Of a DNA stretch of 64,000 nt, positions 36,598 through 46,416 are shown in pieces. The stretch spans positions 1 through 64,000 of the forward strand of contig JAJYWB010000008.1 in the NCBI GenBank assembly GCA_021791715.1. Reading direction: 5' to 3'. How positions within the stretch are numbered: position 1 is the stretch's first letter; the number at the start of each line of letters is the position of its first letter. The DNA comes from Planctomycetota bacterium. Lineage in GTDB: Bacteria; Planctomycetota; Planctomycetia; Isosphaerales; Isosphaeraceae. The translations under genes were made by a program, and so were the position numbers. The notes below the pieces were generated by a model, which was not told the DNA's origin, did no database searches, and saw only the letters and a list, made by a program, of their open reading frames with translations.

Positions 36598-37485
36598 ATG
36601 GCCAAACCGTTCGACGCCGCCGGCAAAGAACTGTTGGAACTCAAGCCCGAAGCGATCTTGGAATACGTCGGCGTTTCCGCCGAGGGGTCCGTCAGTTTGA
36701 TCGAATCCGATTTCTCGACCGTCACCGCGCAGGTCGATTCGGTTTTCCGGGTCGACGCCGAGTTCCCTTATCTCGTCCACATCGAACTTCAGGCGAACCT
36801 CGATGTCGATCTACCGCGCAGGCTTAGACGCTACAACGGCATGATCGACCTTCGTCATAAGCTCCCGATCCTAAGCGCGGTGATCTTGTTGCGCCCCGAG
36901 GCCGATCATAAAGATATCGATGGCCATTATATAATGAATATGCCGTTTGGTTTTTGTGTCGACTCGTTCAAATATTATGTGATCCGCGCCTGGAAGTATT
37001 CCGTCGAAACATTATTAACGGGAGACCTCGGCTTTTTACCGTTCGCTCCCCTGGCGGATGTTCCCGTCGACGAGGTTCCCGAGGTGTTACGGCGAGTCGA
37101 CGAACGTCTGGTGAGGGAGACGACCCGAGAGGAAGCTGGTATACTGATGCAGGTCACGCTCGTGTGGGCGGGATTGGTTTTGGACAAGGGAACGATCCAC
37201 GAGATCCTTGGAGGCCTGAAGACGATGAGCTTGATCGAGGAATCGTCGTACGTTCGTATTTGGCTCGATAAAGGCAAGGAGCAGGGCCGGATCGAAGGGG
37301 AAAAGCAGGGGAAGATCGAGGGAGAGCGAGCGATCATCGTTAGATTGGGTCGCAAGCGTTTTGGCGAACCGGACGCGGCGACGCTAGCGAAACTTGATTC
37401 GATCCAATCGGTCGATCGTCTCGACGAGATTTCCGATCGATTGATCACCGCGGCGAATTGGACCGAGGCGATCGGCGAAGATTAA
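36598..37485 (+). CDS. Rpn/PD-(D/E)XK nuclease family protein
   Basis: 295 residues of the Rpn (recombination-promoting nuclease, formerly putative transposase) type. The N-terminal PD-(D/E)XK core reads VDSVFRVDAEFPYLVHIELQA, where the Asp and the E-x-Q are the likely metal and active-site residues. A helical region follows, then a charged coil with repeated EQGRIEGE units and a C-terminal motif RLGRKRFGEPDAATLAKLDSIQ. Such genes are abundant in planctomycete and cyanobacterial genomes and often vary in copy number. The 3' third has been duplicated just downstream. Confidence 0.85.
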   Translation: MAKPFDAAGKELLELKPEAILEYVGVSAEGSVSLIESDFSTVTAQVDSVFRVDAEFPYLVHIELQANLDVDLPRRLRRYNGMIDLRHKLPILSAVILLRPEADHKDIDGHYIMNMPFGFCVDSFKYYVIRAWKYSVETLLTGDLGFLPFAPLADVPVDEVPEVLRRVDERLVRETTREEAGILMQVTLVWAGLVLDKGTIHEILGGLKTMSLIEESSYVRIWLDKGKEQGRIEGEKQGKIEGERAIIVRLGRKRFGEPDAATLAKLDSIQSVDRLDEISDRLITAANWTEAIGED

Positions 37486-37501
37486 TGAGATACGGGAATC
37501 A

Positions 37502-37812
37502 GAGGCCTGAAGACGATGAGCTGGATAGAAGAATCGTCGTACGTTCGTATTTGGCTCGATAAAGGCAAGGAGCAGGGCCGGATCGAAGGGGAAAAGCAGG
37601 GCCGGATTGAAGGGGAACAGAAGGGGAAGATCGAGGGGAAGATCGAGGGAGAGCGAGCGATCATCGTCAGATTGGGTCGCAAGCTTTTTGGCGAACCGGA
37701 CGCGGCGACGCTTGCGAAACTTGATTCGATCCAATCGGTCGATCGTCTCGACGAGATTTCCGATCGATTGTTCACCGCGGCGAATTGGACCGAGGCGATC
37801 GGCGAAGATTAA
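37502..37812 (+). pseudogene. Duplicated 3' fragment of the Rpn-family gene
   Basis: Bases 37502-37812 repeat 37211-37485 almost exactly, including the stop and the following TAATGAGATACG-GAATC. The copy has 36 extra bases, about 12 more residues of the KIEGE-type repeat, and a few substitutions. It contains an ATG at 37516 and a 98-codon frame that lacks the nuclease core. It is probably a dead tandem fragment, but it could be translated as a coil-only peptide. Confidence 0.85.
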
Positions 37813-37996
37813 TGAGATACGCGAATCGGGGGCTTGAACGGCGCGATTTTAATCAATAAGTCATCTTAATTTTGAATAAAATATGTCTGCGATCGAAGAT
37901 TCGAACGGGAGACTTTCTCGGCGCCGAACACGAAGACGATTTCTATTCATGTTTTTTGGGTAATCTTCAAAAAACTTTCGCATATCGAATCATCGT

Positions 37997-38416
37997 TCAC
38001 TCGTCTCGCGGTTCGGGGTCGACGCTCGCGGCGGATCGGGCCGCCGAGTCTTCGGCTAAAAACCGGAGAAGCTCTCCGGGTACGACGGGCTTGGGTAACA
38101 CCCGGTCGACGCTTTCGAGTCGATCGTCCTCGAGATCCCATCCTGTAATTAAATAAATACATGGACGTATTTTTCGATTGCGGGCGGCGAGCGCGACCGC
38201 CAAACCGTCGGCGTCGGGCAATAAGAAATCGGTCAAGATGAAATCGAGCGGAGCTTCGCGATGGATTTCCGCGATCGCCGCGGCCGCGGAGTCGGCGACG
38301 ACGATCGTATATCCATGAGATTCCAGATACCTGGATAAGGCGAAACGAATCGCCTCGCTGTCGTCGACGAGAAGGATTCTCACGTCGCGCGAGGCGGAAC
38401 GATTCGGATTCGTCAC
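37997..38416 (-). CDS. Single-domain response regulator
   Basis: 139 residues: one receiver domain (RILLVDDSEAIRFALSRYLE, phospho-acceptor Asp63 in FILTDFLLPDADG, YLITGWD, VLPKPVVPGELL) with no output domain. The GTG at 38416 was chosen because GGGAG lies seven bases upstream. An upstream GTG at 38527 lacks a binding site. The partner kinase is unknown; the gene is not next to any kinase. The last residues are acidic and Ala/Ser rich. Confidence 0.85.
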   Translation of the reverse strand: MTNPNRSASRDVRILLVDDSEAIRFALSRYLESHGYTIVVADSAAAAIAEIHREAPLDFILTDFLLPDADGLAVALAARNRKIRPCIYLITGWDLEDDRLESVDRVLPKPVVPGELLRFLAEDSAARSAASVDPEPRDE

Positions 38417-38655
38417 GGCTTTGCTCCCTGATCTTTCACCCGGGCGTTCCACGCCCAAAATCGATCGGACCGCGAGCGATCCACCGATCGCGACCTTCAT
38501 CAAGCGTTCATTACAATCATGGGCCACGACAAGCGAAGATTACGGAAATCCGATTCTTTAACGTCTCAAATGAGCGCGACGTCTGAAAAACACGACTCGA
38601 CGTTCCAAGTTATCGCCGAGCGACGTTTGGAATCGCATCGGTTTCCGGTGCGATC

Positions 38656-39573
38656 TCAAGCCTTCGATTTCCAATCAATCGCGGATAAGTTTGCAAGCGC
38701 GAGAATTAACGCATGCGTGCCGTCGCGCGAACGACCTTGAGCCGCGACGGCGCGATAAAGTTGCTCGGCGAGCGCCAGCCCGGGGAGCGCGAGCCCCATC
38801 CGTTTCGATTCGGCGAGCGCGATCCCCATATCTTTGAGAAAATGCTCGACGAAAAATCCGGGATCGAAGTTCCCCGCGATCATCCTCGGGCCGAGATTGC
38901 TCAGGCTCCACGACCCCGCGGCGCCGCCGCTCACGCTTTTAAGCACTTCATCAAGATTCAAACCCGCCTTGAAGCCGTAAAGCAACGCCTCGCAAACGCC
39001 GATCATGTTCGTCGCGATCAAGATCTGATTGACCATTTTCGTATGCTGGCCCGTTCCGGGAGGACCTTGATGGACGATCGTTTTGCCCATTTTTTCGAAA
39101 AGCGGGGTCAATTTCCCGACGGGACCGGCGTCGCCGCCGATCATGATCGAGAGCCGAGCCTCGCGTGCTCCGATGTCTCCTCCGGAGACGGGAGCGTCGA
39201 CCGATTCGACGCCTTTCTCCTTCGCGGCTCGATGGATTTCGACCGCGAGAGCGGGCTCGCTCGTCGTCATATCGACCAAAATCGTCCCCGGCTTGGCGCC
39301 CGCGAGCGTTCCCTCGGCGCCAAGGACGACATCGCGGACGTCGGCGGGATATCCGACGATCGTGAAGACGACGTCGGACCGTTCGCTCACCTTGCGCGGC
39401 GTATCGACCAGAACGGCGCCCCGATCGACGAGATCTTTCGCCTTCGCCGCCGATCGATTGGAAACCGTAACCGAATAGCCCGCGTCGAGCAGGTGGCCGC
39501 ACATCGACCGCCCCATCACTCCCGTACCGATCCAGCCGATTTTCGTCGTTTTGGGATCGATCTTTTCAATCAT
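38656..39573 (-). CDS. 3-hydroxyisobutyrate dehydrogenase-family oxidoreductase
   Basis: 305 residues of the beta-hydroxyacid dehydrogenase family. The NAD(P) loop is [20 protein letters not shown], the substrate loop [19 protein letters not shown], and the catalytic Lys is in [15 protein letters not shown]. Members reduce or oxidise 3-hydroxyisobutyrate, tartronate semialdehyde or succinic semialdehyde; this one cannot be assigned by eye. GGGGGAG seven bases before ATG 39573 supports the start. The protein is cytoplasmic. Confidence 0.9.
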   Translation of the reverse strand: MIEKIDPKTTKIGWIGTGVMGRSMCGHLLDAGYSVTVSNRSAAKAKDLVDRGAVLVDTPRKVSERSDVVFTIVGYPADVRDVVLGAEGTLAGAKPGTILVDMTTSEPALAVEIHRAAKEKGVESVDAPVSGGDIGAREARLSIMIGGDAGPVGKLTPLFEKMGKTIVHQGPPGTGQHTKMVNQILIATNMIGVCEALLYGFKAGLNLDEVLKSVSGGAAGSWSLSNLGPRMIAGNFDPGFFVEHFLKDMGIALAESKRMGLALPGLALAEQLYRAVAAQGRSRDGTHALILALANLSAIDWKSKA

Positions 39574-39924
39574 GGCTCAACTCCCCCGCCGTCGGTCGTC
39601 TTCTTCGAACCGCTCCGAACCAAAAAGCTACAACGTCGGGGATCGACCGTCAATCAACCCGCGCCCCGCGATCGCGCCGTCCGCCGCAATCACGCCGTAT
39701 TCGCCGTCGTCGAGTTACCGATCGGCGCCTACGTTTCTCCGCATGCTTATACCAGGATTATAGCGATTTTTGCTGGAATCGCGTCGCGTCGGGTTTGCAT
39801 CGGCGCTGCGCCGCGTTTAGTATGTCTGAAACGAATTATCTCTTCGACTTCGACCGACACCCTCGTTTACGGAACGATCGCGAAGCCGATTCGGCGGTAT
39901 CCGAGTCGACACGGAATAAAGTCT
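39574..39924. other. Divergent intergenic region
   Basis: It lies between the dehydrogenase gene (minus) and the first STAS gene (plus). A very long plus-strand frame crosses it, but that frame is the antisense shadow of the dehydrogenase gene. No clear promoter boxes were identified; CGGAATAAAGTCT precedes ATG 39925. Confidence 0.4.
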
Positions 39925-40467
39925 ATGCTTAAACCGACGGTTCAGGTTCACAACGTCGACGGCGTTTTGTTGGCCGAATTTTGGGATTGCCTTCGGCTCG
40001 ATCCGGCGCCGGTTCAAGAGTTGCGCAAGCAGTTTGAAGCCCATTTACGCGAGAACGGCAAACCCGATCTGATCGTCGATTTGAAGGGGGTCGGTTTCGC
40101 GGGTTCGGCTTCTTTGGGAGGATTTTTGGGGCTCCATCGCGCCGCGAGTCGCGTGGGAGGAAGGCTGATTTTCTGCGAGGTCGATCCGACGGTTCACGAG
40201 GTTTTTCGAGCCAGTAAGATCGCTCCGCTGTTCGTTTTCGTCGCCGATCGCGCCGCGGCTTTGGCGAGGGTCGGGGAAGGACCGATTTCGCCGGCTCAGT
40301 CGATCAATTCGTCGGCTTCGTCGTCGGCGATCGCGCCGTCCCCCGCCTCGGCTTCGAGCTCGGCGATCGCTCCTTCTCCCCAGGCTTCGAATCCGCCTCG
40401 CCTCGACGCTCCGATTCGTTCCTCGGGTCCGCTCGGCAATCGGGGATCGCGGCGGAAAACCGAATGA
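39925..40467 (+). CDS. STAS-domain protein with low-complexity tail
   Basis: 180 residues. Residues about 1-115 form a STAS domain (LIVDLKGVGFAGSASLGGFLGLH, GRLIFCEVDPTVHEVFRAS, IAPLFVFVADRAAAL) like anti-sigma factor antagonists. The usual DxS phosphorylation loop appears as FAGSAS, which is atypical. Residues about 125-180 are a Ser/Ala/Pro linker with two copies of SSAIAPSP. It is followed 120 bases later by a second STAS gene, so the pair may work together in partner switching. Confidence 0.8.
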   Translation: MLKPTVQVHNVDGVLLAEFWDCLRLDPAPVQELRKQFEAHLRENGKPDLIVDLKGVGFAGSASLGGFLGLHRAASRVGGRLIFCEVDPTVHEVFRASKIAPLFVFVADRAAALARVGEGPISPAQSINSSASSSAIAPSPASASSSAIAPSPQASNPPRLDAPIRSSGPLGNRGSRRKTE

Positions 40468-40587
40468 CGTATGATGAAAGCGCTTTAACGACGGCCGATC
40501 GACGAACGGAAACCGTCGATCGATCCCTCGGTTTCCGATAATTTGATCAAAATACAAGAGTATTGACAACCGAAGGCGCGATAAAAC

Positions 40588-40947
40588 ATGGCGGCGATTC
40601 CCCGAATCGATCTGGAAAACGTCGACGGAGTTTGGATCGTTCGTTTTCGCGAACGGAAGATCTACGACGAACGTACGGTTCGCGAGGTCGGCGATCAAAT
40701 CTTCGCGGCGCTCCCCGGGGATCGAAGCCCGATCCGCTTGATCGTCGATTTCACCGGAGTCGAAGTGATTTCCAGTTCGTTCCTCGGCAAGCTGATTTTA
40801 TTGCTCCGGCGCGTCGACGCGTCGAGCGGAAAAATGCGCCTCTGCGAGATGAATCCCGTCGTCGCCGGGGTCTTCCGAACCTCGAATCTCGACAGGCTCT
40901 TCGGCATCGATCGCGACCGCCGCGAAGCACTCGAAAAGTTTAAATAA
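40588..40947 (+). CDS. STAS-domain anti-sigma factor antagonist-like protein
   Basis: 119 residues forming a complete STAS domain: GVWIVRFRERKIYDE, LIVDFTGVEVISSSFLGKLI (the Ser of ISSS is the expected kinase target) and GKMRLCEMNPVVAGVFRTS. Such proteins bind an anti-sigma or other switch kinase when dephosphorylated by a PP2C phosphatase. The REC-PP2C protein at 15724-16968 is a possible, untested partner. Confidence 0.85.
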   Translation: MAAIPRIDLENVDGVWIVRFRERKIYDERTVREVGDQIFAALPGDRSPIRLIVDFTGVEVISSSFLGKLILLLRRVDASSGKMRLCEMNPVVAGVFRTSNLDRLFGIDRDRREALEKFK

Positions 40948-41006
40948 GATCGTTTGTTTGAATAAGTTCACGTTTCTTTCACTCGCGAGCGTCGTCGATT
41001 CCGCAC

Positions 41007-41090
41007 GGGCGATCGAGTTTTACGTGTCGACATCAATCAAGCTTGGGCGATCGAGTTTTACGTGTCGACTTCAATCGCGCACGGGCGATC
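41007..41090. repeat. 38-bp tandem repeat, about 2.3 copies
   Basis: GGGCGATCGAGTTTTACGTG recurs at 41007 and 41045, and its first ten bases again at 41083, each 38 bp apart. The array straddles the last codons and stop of the minus-strand gene at 41071. Confidence 0.8.
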
Positions 41091-44000
41091 GCCGCGTCGA
41101 GTCGTCGGATTCTTCCGGTTCTTTTTTCCTCGATCGTTCGGGTTCGCTCCGGCCGCGAAATGCGCCTCGGAAGCGTGAGAGGATCGAAACGCGTTTGGGG
41201 CGATCGTCGATCCGCGAAGTCGAAGTCCGCGCAACCCCGTTTTTCGCTCGATCGAGAAGCTCTAGGCGATCGCTCCCGGTCGATTGGTCGGGCGAGGGTT
41301 TCGCGCCTCGGTTCGACGGTACGAAAGGACTCGATGAACTCGCGGGAGGTTGGGGAATCGTCGAGGGAACATCGGCTCTCGAAGGCGCCGGCGGCGTCGT
41401 TTCCCGCGGCGGGATCGATTCCGTCTTTGAGGGAACGTCGGGCTTCGGCGCCGAAACGTCGGCTCGATTGTCCATTTTTGGAAACGAAGAGGGTTCCGAT
41501 CTCTCCGACCGCTGTTTTTGAGGATCCGGACTCGACCCGCTCGGCGAAACCGAGGTTTCAACCACGCCGAGCGATCCGCTTGTGCCGGGCGGCAAGATAA
41601 TCACTTCGCTCGATGTTTCGATCTTGGTGGGAGAAGGTATGGCGCCGGCGGTAGCCGAGGAGGATTTCGTCTCGCCTGTCGCATTATGATCTGAAGACGC
41701 GGCGGAAACATTGATGAAGATATTGTTCGAGATTCCATTGGGCGTCGCGATATGCGCGTCGAAAACGAGGCGACCCGTGCTCGTCTTGATCGGTCGAGCG
41801 AGGGGATCGATCGTCACCTCCATCACGTTTCGGCTCAGTAAGTCGAACTTCGCATCGACGCCTCCGACGATCACGTGAGTGTTAAGCACGCTGAAGCCTT
41901 TACCCAAAAAGAACACCGACGACACGACCCCCTCCTTGGGATATTTGCCGTACCAGGCGATCAGCCACGGTTCGAGCCGCGCGTGATCCGAGCGAAAGAG
42001 ATCAAATCCGAGCAAATCCCCCTCGTCCGGCAACGGAACTCGATAAGTTTGTGAAGGAACGAACGCCTCAAGCTGTTCGAGCCTACGTGCAAGCCTGTTC
42101 AATTCGCCGGGTCGGTATTGATCGGAATCGCAGATGAGCTCGAACGCTCGACGCGTTTCTTGAACCTTGCGGCTCAAAGCCAAATTATCCGCGGCGTTAA
42201 GCGTTTGATGCGCATGTTTACCCGTTAAATCGAACCAATCGGCGACGCTCGTAAGTTCGATCGCCGGGATGAAATCGGGGGCGACGATGATCGCGTAGCA
42301 TTCTCTCGATCCCGGTTCAATTTTTAAATTCTTATCGATATAATTTGGTCCCGGTCCGCCGAAGGTTAAGAGGCCGCCGATTCGCGCGAGATTACTTTGT
42401 GTCGGAGCCGATTGAATTCTGGGAAAGAATTTCCAGCCGAAAGTCGTTTCTCCCGCGCCGAAGCCGACCGCGGTCCGACGCAGTCCGATCGTCACGAGGT
42501 CGGTATCGAGTCTGCGCGCGAACGATATCGCCTGGTCGATGTTTACGTTCCCCGAAGCGACCGCGACCGCGAGCGCCATCTGAAGCTCGCTCCGCATGCT
42601 GAAAACATCGAGCATGTTTTGCTGGTCGGCGACGGGATCGATCGTAAAGACGTGGATCGGCCACTTGAGTTCGACATATTCGTTGAAAACGCGTCTCGCC
42701 TCGTCCGACGGAATCGGGTCGTAATAATTGAGCCCCTCGCCCGGACACGCGCGGCCGGCGCGCTCGAAGACGATCGCGATATCGTGCCTGAGCTGGCGGT
42801 TGAGAATCACCGATTCCGCCATCAACGCGAAGACGAAATAATCGAGCGGCTTTCGCTCGGAATCCGCGAAACATCGAATTTTGTTTCGGTATTCTTTATC
42901 GTTTCCGAAATAATGGGCAAGATCAACATGATATCCACATCGTTTACATACTAATAGATTTAAAAAATCGTCACGGAATGTGTCGAGATTTTTTATATCG
43001 AAGTCGACGACCATCTTGTCGAATTCGACGAATTCGGCGGGGGAGAAGAATTCGGCGAGCTTTCCCCCCGACGCTTGTTCGCGGATGAAAAGCCGAGCGA
43101 TCGTGAGCTCGGATTGGAGCGTATTGAGTATGTCGGACGCTCCGGGGACGACGAGATCGTCTCCTAAAAACAAGATGTTCGCCAATTCCTGGAGATACTT
43201 CTCGCCGAAGATCGCGACGGTTTCCGCAGGCGCCGCCGATGTCGATTTCGCTCCGCTCGCCCTGGTCGATATCGGGGGAAGCACAAACGTCGAAGGTTCG
43301 CGGACGGGTTTGTTCATCGATTTGAACAACTTGCTCTTTGGTACTTTCACCTTGGCGTCGGTCGCGGGCCGTTCGTTTCGGCTTTCGTCTTTTTTTTCGG
43401 CGCTTTCATCTTGCTTCAAGTCGACGTATCGACTCATCGCGGCTTGAAGCTGATACGAAGCCTCGACGACGACCGCGTCGCCGAACGTCTGGGGCAAAAG
43501 ATCGGGAGTGAGCGTATGCCGAGCCTCGACGGTGACGATCGCGCCTTTCCCCTTGCTCGACTCGGGGCCCGGTAAGAGCGAGATCGGTATTCGCACCAGA
43601 TAGAGCCCGTAACCCGGCAAATCGGTCAGGTCGTCGCCGACGTTAATTCGTCTAAGTTCATTGAGATGATATAAATAGCTCGCTTGTTCATCAAGTTGTA
43701 TATTTGGTTCAAGAGCGACTCCGCTCGCGACGTTGTTCGGCAAATTGAGCGTCGATTTCTCGAGATTATCGAGCCGGGCGGCGATGTTCGCCAAAAGCGG
43801 GGTCGCGAGCTCTCCAGGCGTCGGGATCGATGGGGCGGTTGAAACGGGAGCGGATTGCGGCGGGTTGTTCGGTTGCGGTGTGTTGATGTTTGTAATGATC
43901 ACGGGAGAGAATGACGAGCGACGGCGACCGTTATTCCCTCCGCCACCGCCTAAAACCCCCGAAATCGGCGAGCTTGAGCCGCTCGTCGAACCTGGAGTGC

Positions 44001-44424
44001 CCGAAGAACCCGGCGTGATCGCCGCTCCGACCGACGTAGCGCTCGTAAGCGCCGCGACGTCGGTCTGTCGCATCGCTCCGTTGAGCAACACCTTGAAATC
44101 CCCGAGCCGAGAAGCCATTTCCTTCTCGAATTGCACGCGATGCCGCGTCAGTCTGTTTTGCCCCCAAACGTCGGGAGATTTAACTCCGATCGTCCCCTCG
44201 CGGAAAAGCTCACGGTCGAGTTCGTCGATTTGACGCGCGACGTCGGCGAGCCCGACCCCTTCCGGATTTTTATGCGTATGCGTCCGCGTCGATTCGTCGA
44301 CCGATTTCCGTTTATGGAACAGCCCCCCTCCCGCCGCGCGCGACTCCACGCGGCACAACGCCGCGCAGATCATGATCGCGCAGCCGGCTCGAATCGCCGC
44401 TCCGCGCACGCCGCCGATTCGCAT
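41071..44424 (-). CDS. Large secreted protein of unknown function
   Basis: 1117 residues from ATG 44424, chosen for AAGGA six bases upstream. A signal peptide or lipoprotein-like leader (AIRAGCAIMICAALCRVES) is followed by a variable Gly/Ser/Pro linker (about 130-195), a globular middle with beta-rich stretches (YGLYLVRIPISLLPGPES, GAIVTVEARHTLTPDLLP) and a possible metal site CKRCGYH. A long Ser/Pro/basic tail (about 960-1117) ends it. No known family is recognised. Secretion and a structural or surface role are inferred from the leader and low-complexity segments. Confidence 0.8.
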   Translation of the reverse strand: MRIGGVRGAAIRAGCAIMICAALCRVESRAAGGGLFHKRKSVDESTRTHTHKNPEGVGLADVARQIDELDRELFREGTIGVKSPDVWGQNRLTRHRVQFEKEMASRLGDFKVLLNGAMRQTDVAALTSATSVGAAITPGSSGTPGSTSGSSSPISGVLGGGGGNNGRRRSSFSPVIITNINTPQPNNPPQSAPVSTAPSIPTPGELATPLLANIAARLDNLEKSTLNLPNNVASGVALEPNIQLDEQASYLYHLNELRRINVGDDLTDLPGYGLYLVRIPISLLPGPESSKGKGAIVTVEARHTLTPDLLPQTFGDAVVVEASYQLQAAMSRYVDLKQDESAEKKDESRNERPATDAKVKVPKSKLFKSMNKPVREPSTFVLPPISTRASGAKSTSAAPAETVAIFGEKYLQELANILFLGDDLVVPGASDILNTLQSELTIARLFIREQASGGKLAEFFSPAEFVEFDKMVVDFDIKNLDTFRDDFLNLLVCKRCGYHVDLAHYFGNDKEYRNKIRCFADSERKPLDYFVFALMAESVILNRQLRHDIAIVFERAGRACPGEGLNYYDPIPSDEARRVFNEYVELKWPIHVFTIDPVADQQNMLDVFSMRSELQMALAVAVASGNVNIDQAISFARRLDTDLVTIGLRRTAVGFGAGETTFGWKFFPRIQSAPTQSNLARIGGLLTFGGPGPNYIDKNLKIEPGSRECYAIIVAPDFIPAIELTSVADWFDLTGKHAHQTLNAADNLALSRKVQETRRAFELICDSDQYRPGELNRLARRLEQLEAFVPSQTYRVPLPDEGDLLGFDLFRSDHARLEPWLIAWYGKYPKEGVVSSVFFLGKGFSVLNTHVIVGGVDAKFDLLSRNVMEVTIDPLARPIKTSTGRLVFDAHIATPNGISNNIFINVSAASSDHNATGETKSSSATAGAIPSPTKIETSSEVIILPPGTSGSLGVVETSVSPSGSSPDPQKQRSERSEPSSFPKMDNRADVSAPKPDVPSKTESIPPRETTPPAPSRADVPSTIPQPPASSSSPFVPSNRGAKPSPDQSTGSDRLELLDRAKNGVARTSTSRIDDRPKRVSILSRFRGAFRGRSEPERSRKKEPEESDDSTRRSPVRD

Positions 44425-44854
44425 GGGAATTCCTTTTCCGATCAAAACGACATTCGCCCGACTCCGCGGGGCGCGCATCAAAGCGAGCGACGATCACGAG
44501 ATCGCGGCTCGTCCGTCGTGAGTCATCGGCCGAAGCTTCCGGTTTCAACACATACATCAAGCTTCAGGGCGTCGATTTCTCAAAGCCCCGGCCGAACAAT
44601 CCTCGTGAACGGGACGCCTCGCACGACCCTCCCTTCCGGAAAAAGCGTCGTCGAACGCAAAAACGTAATCGCTTCGCAGTTTAGCACGCATTAATCTGTA
44701 TGCTTACTTTAATATAAATTATTCTGCATATATTAGGCGCGGGATCAATCGGTTCGGCTCGAAGCGGACGCCGGCCGAGCCTCGAATTCTTCGTCATAAT
44801 GATCGATCGTTCGACGATTCCAAACCGATACGCCCCACGCGGGAGAGCCGACGC
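44425..44854. other. Divergent intergenic region
   Basis: It lies between the large secreted protein (minus) and a Tat-exported protein (plus). An AT-rich patch at about 44690-44735 (ACTTTAATATAAATTATTC) is the best promoter candidate. No gene or RNA is seen. Confidence 0.4.
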
Positions 44855-46255
44855 ATGCGAACCGATCGAGGACGACGCGAATTTCTCAAAACCGCGGGGT
44901 TTACGCCCGCGCTGATCGCAGGATCAAGCATTCTCGGGGCGAGCGATCGCGACGAGCGCGGCGACGCCGCGAGCGATTCGGCGCGTTATCCATACGCTCT
45001 CGGCGGCGCGGCGCCCGCGGGGCGCCCCAAACGCAAACTCGCCGCGCTTTGCACCGTGTATCATTATCTCTCTCATGCTTATCATATCGTGGGACGTTTT
45101 ATCGATGGATTCGTCGTCCACGACGGTCGCGGGCTTCATCACCCCGATTTCGAGATCGCGAGCCTCTTTATCGAGCAGATTCACGACGACGATCTGGGGC
45201 GAGCCAAGGCGAAACGGCACGGCGTTCGGCTCTGTCCGACGATCGCCGACGCGCTCACGCTCGGCACGGATAAGCTCGCGGTCGACGGAGTCCTTTTGAT
45301 CGGCGAACACGGCGATTATCCGATCAACGAGAAACTTCAAAAGCTTTATCCGCGCGGCAGGTTTTTATTCGAAACCCTCGACGTTTTTCAGCGATCTCAC
45401 AAAAGCGTACCTGTTTTTATTGATAAACATCTATCGTATAACCGTTTTGAAGGAATGAAGATGGTCGCGAGATCGCATACGTTGAAGGCTCCGCTGATGG
45501 CGGGTTCAAGCCTTCCCGTCACTTATCGCAAACCTTCGCTCGAGGTTCCGTTGGGGAAGAAGTGGAAGGAGGCGCTCGTCGCCTCTCGCGGCGAGATCGA
45601 ACTGTTCGGCTTCCACGCGCTCGAATCGTTGCAATGCATGGTGGAACGACGCGAGCGGAACGGGAAACCTCAAGGGGTGATCGCGGCGACTTGCCTCGAG
45701 GGAGACGCCGTTTGGAAGGCGGGAGACGCGGGCAAGTGGTCGTGGGAGCTGCTCGACCGAGCGATCGCGCGCAGCCATTCGCACAATCCCGGCGATATCC
45801 GCCAAAACACGCTTGATTTCAACGCCTCGGCGAAGCACACGAGGCTCACGCCCAATCCGCTGGCGTTTTTGGTCGAATACGCCGACGGATTTCGCGGAAC
45901 CGTGCTGATCGTCAACGGTCACGTCGACGACACGACAATCGCCGCACGGGTTGAAAATCGGCCCGGCGTCGATTCGATCGTTTCAACGCTGTTTTACCTT
46001 CCCGCGCCTCCCGGCGCCGACTTCTTCAGCCCGCTCGTCTTACGGATCGAGGATTTTCTGGCGACCGGAAAATCGCCGTATCCCGTTGAGAGAACGATGT
46101 TAACGGGTGGAATCCTCGACGCCGCGATTCAGAGCCGATTCGAGGGTTACAAGAGGATCGAAACACCCGAACTCGCCGCGATCGATTATCCCCCTCCGGC
46201 CGACTCGGGCTACTTCCGCGGTCCAGTCGCCGACGAGCGACCAAACGAAGGATGA
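44855..46255 (+). CDS. Tat-exported Gfo/Idh/MocA-like protein, planctomycete type
   Basis: 466 residues. The leader RREFLKTAGFTPALIAGSS is a Tat signal. The mature part begins KLAALCTVYHYLSHAYHIVG and includes VDGVLLIGEHGDYPINEKL, PVFIDKHLSYNRFEGMKMV and FGFHALESLQCMVERRE. It resembles secreted planctomycete proteins distantly related to Gfo/Idh/MocA enzymes, but a standard NAD(P) loop is not visible, so an enzymatic role is unproven. No operon partner is evident. Confidence 0.75.
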   Translation: MRTDRGRREFLKTAGFTPALIAGSSILGASDRDERGDAASDSARYPYALGGAAPAGRPKRKLAALCTVYHYLSHAYHIVGRFIDGFVVHDGRGLHHPDFEIASLFIEQIHDDDLGRAKAKRHGVRLCPTIADALTLGTDKLAVDGVLLIGEHGDYPINEKLQKLYPRGRFLFETLDVFQRSHKSVPVFIDKHLSYNRFEGMKMVARSHTLKAPLMAGSSLPVTYRKPSLEVPLGKKWKEALVASRGEIELFGFHALESLQCMVERRERNGKPQGVIAATCLEGDAVWKAGDAGKWSWELLDRAIARSHSHNPGDIRQNTLDFNASAKHTRLTPNPLAFLVEYADGFRGTVLIVNGHVDDTTIAARVENRPGVDSIVSTLFYLPAPPGADFFSPLVLRIEDFLATGKSPYPVERTMLTGGILDAAIQSRFEGYKRIETPELAAIDYPPPADSGYFRGPVADERPNEG

Positions 46256-46416
46256 TTCCGATTAGTTCGAAAGTAGAGGTTTTCCCCGAGAAAGTTCAAC
46301 ATCACCAGGAGTTTAAGCCGATAAAAAATCCACTTATTCGTATCGTGGTCGCTTCCTCTCCCTCTCTCAGGCGACAAGAACAATGACGCTTTCTCCGTTT
46401 TCCCGAGACGACCCGA

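Noticed and set aside
38713-39924. N-terminal part of a 584-codon plus-strand ORF ending at 40467
   Set aside because: This part is antisense to the hydroxyisobutyrate dehydrogenase gene. Only the STAS portion from ATG 39925 has a recognisable fold.
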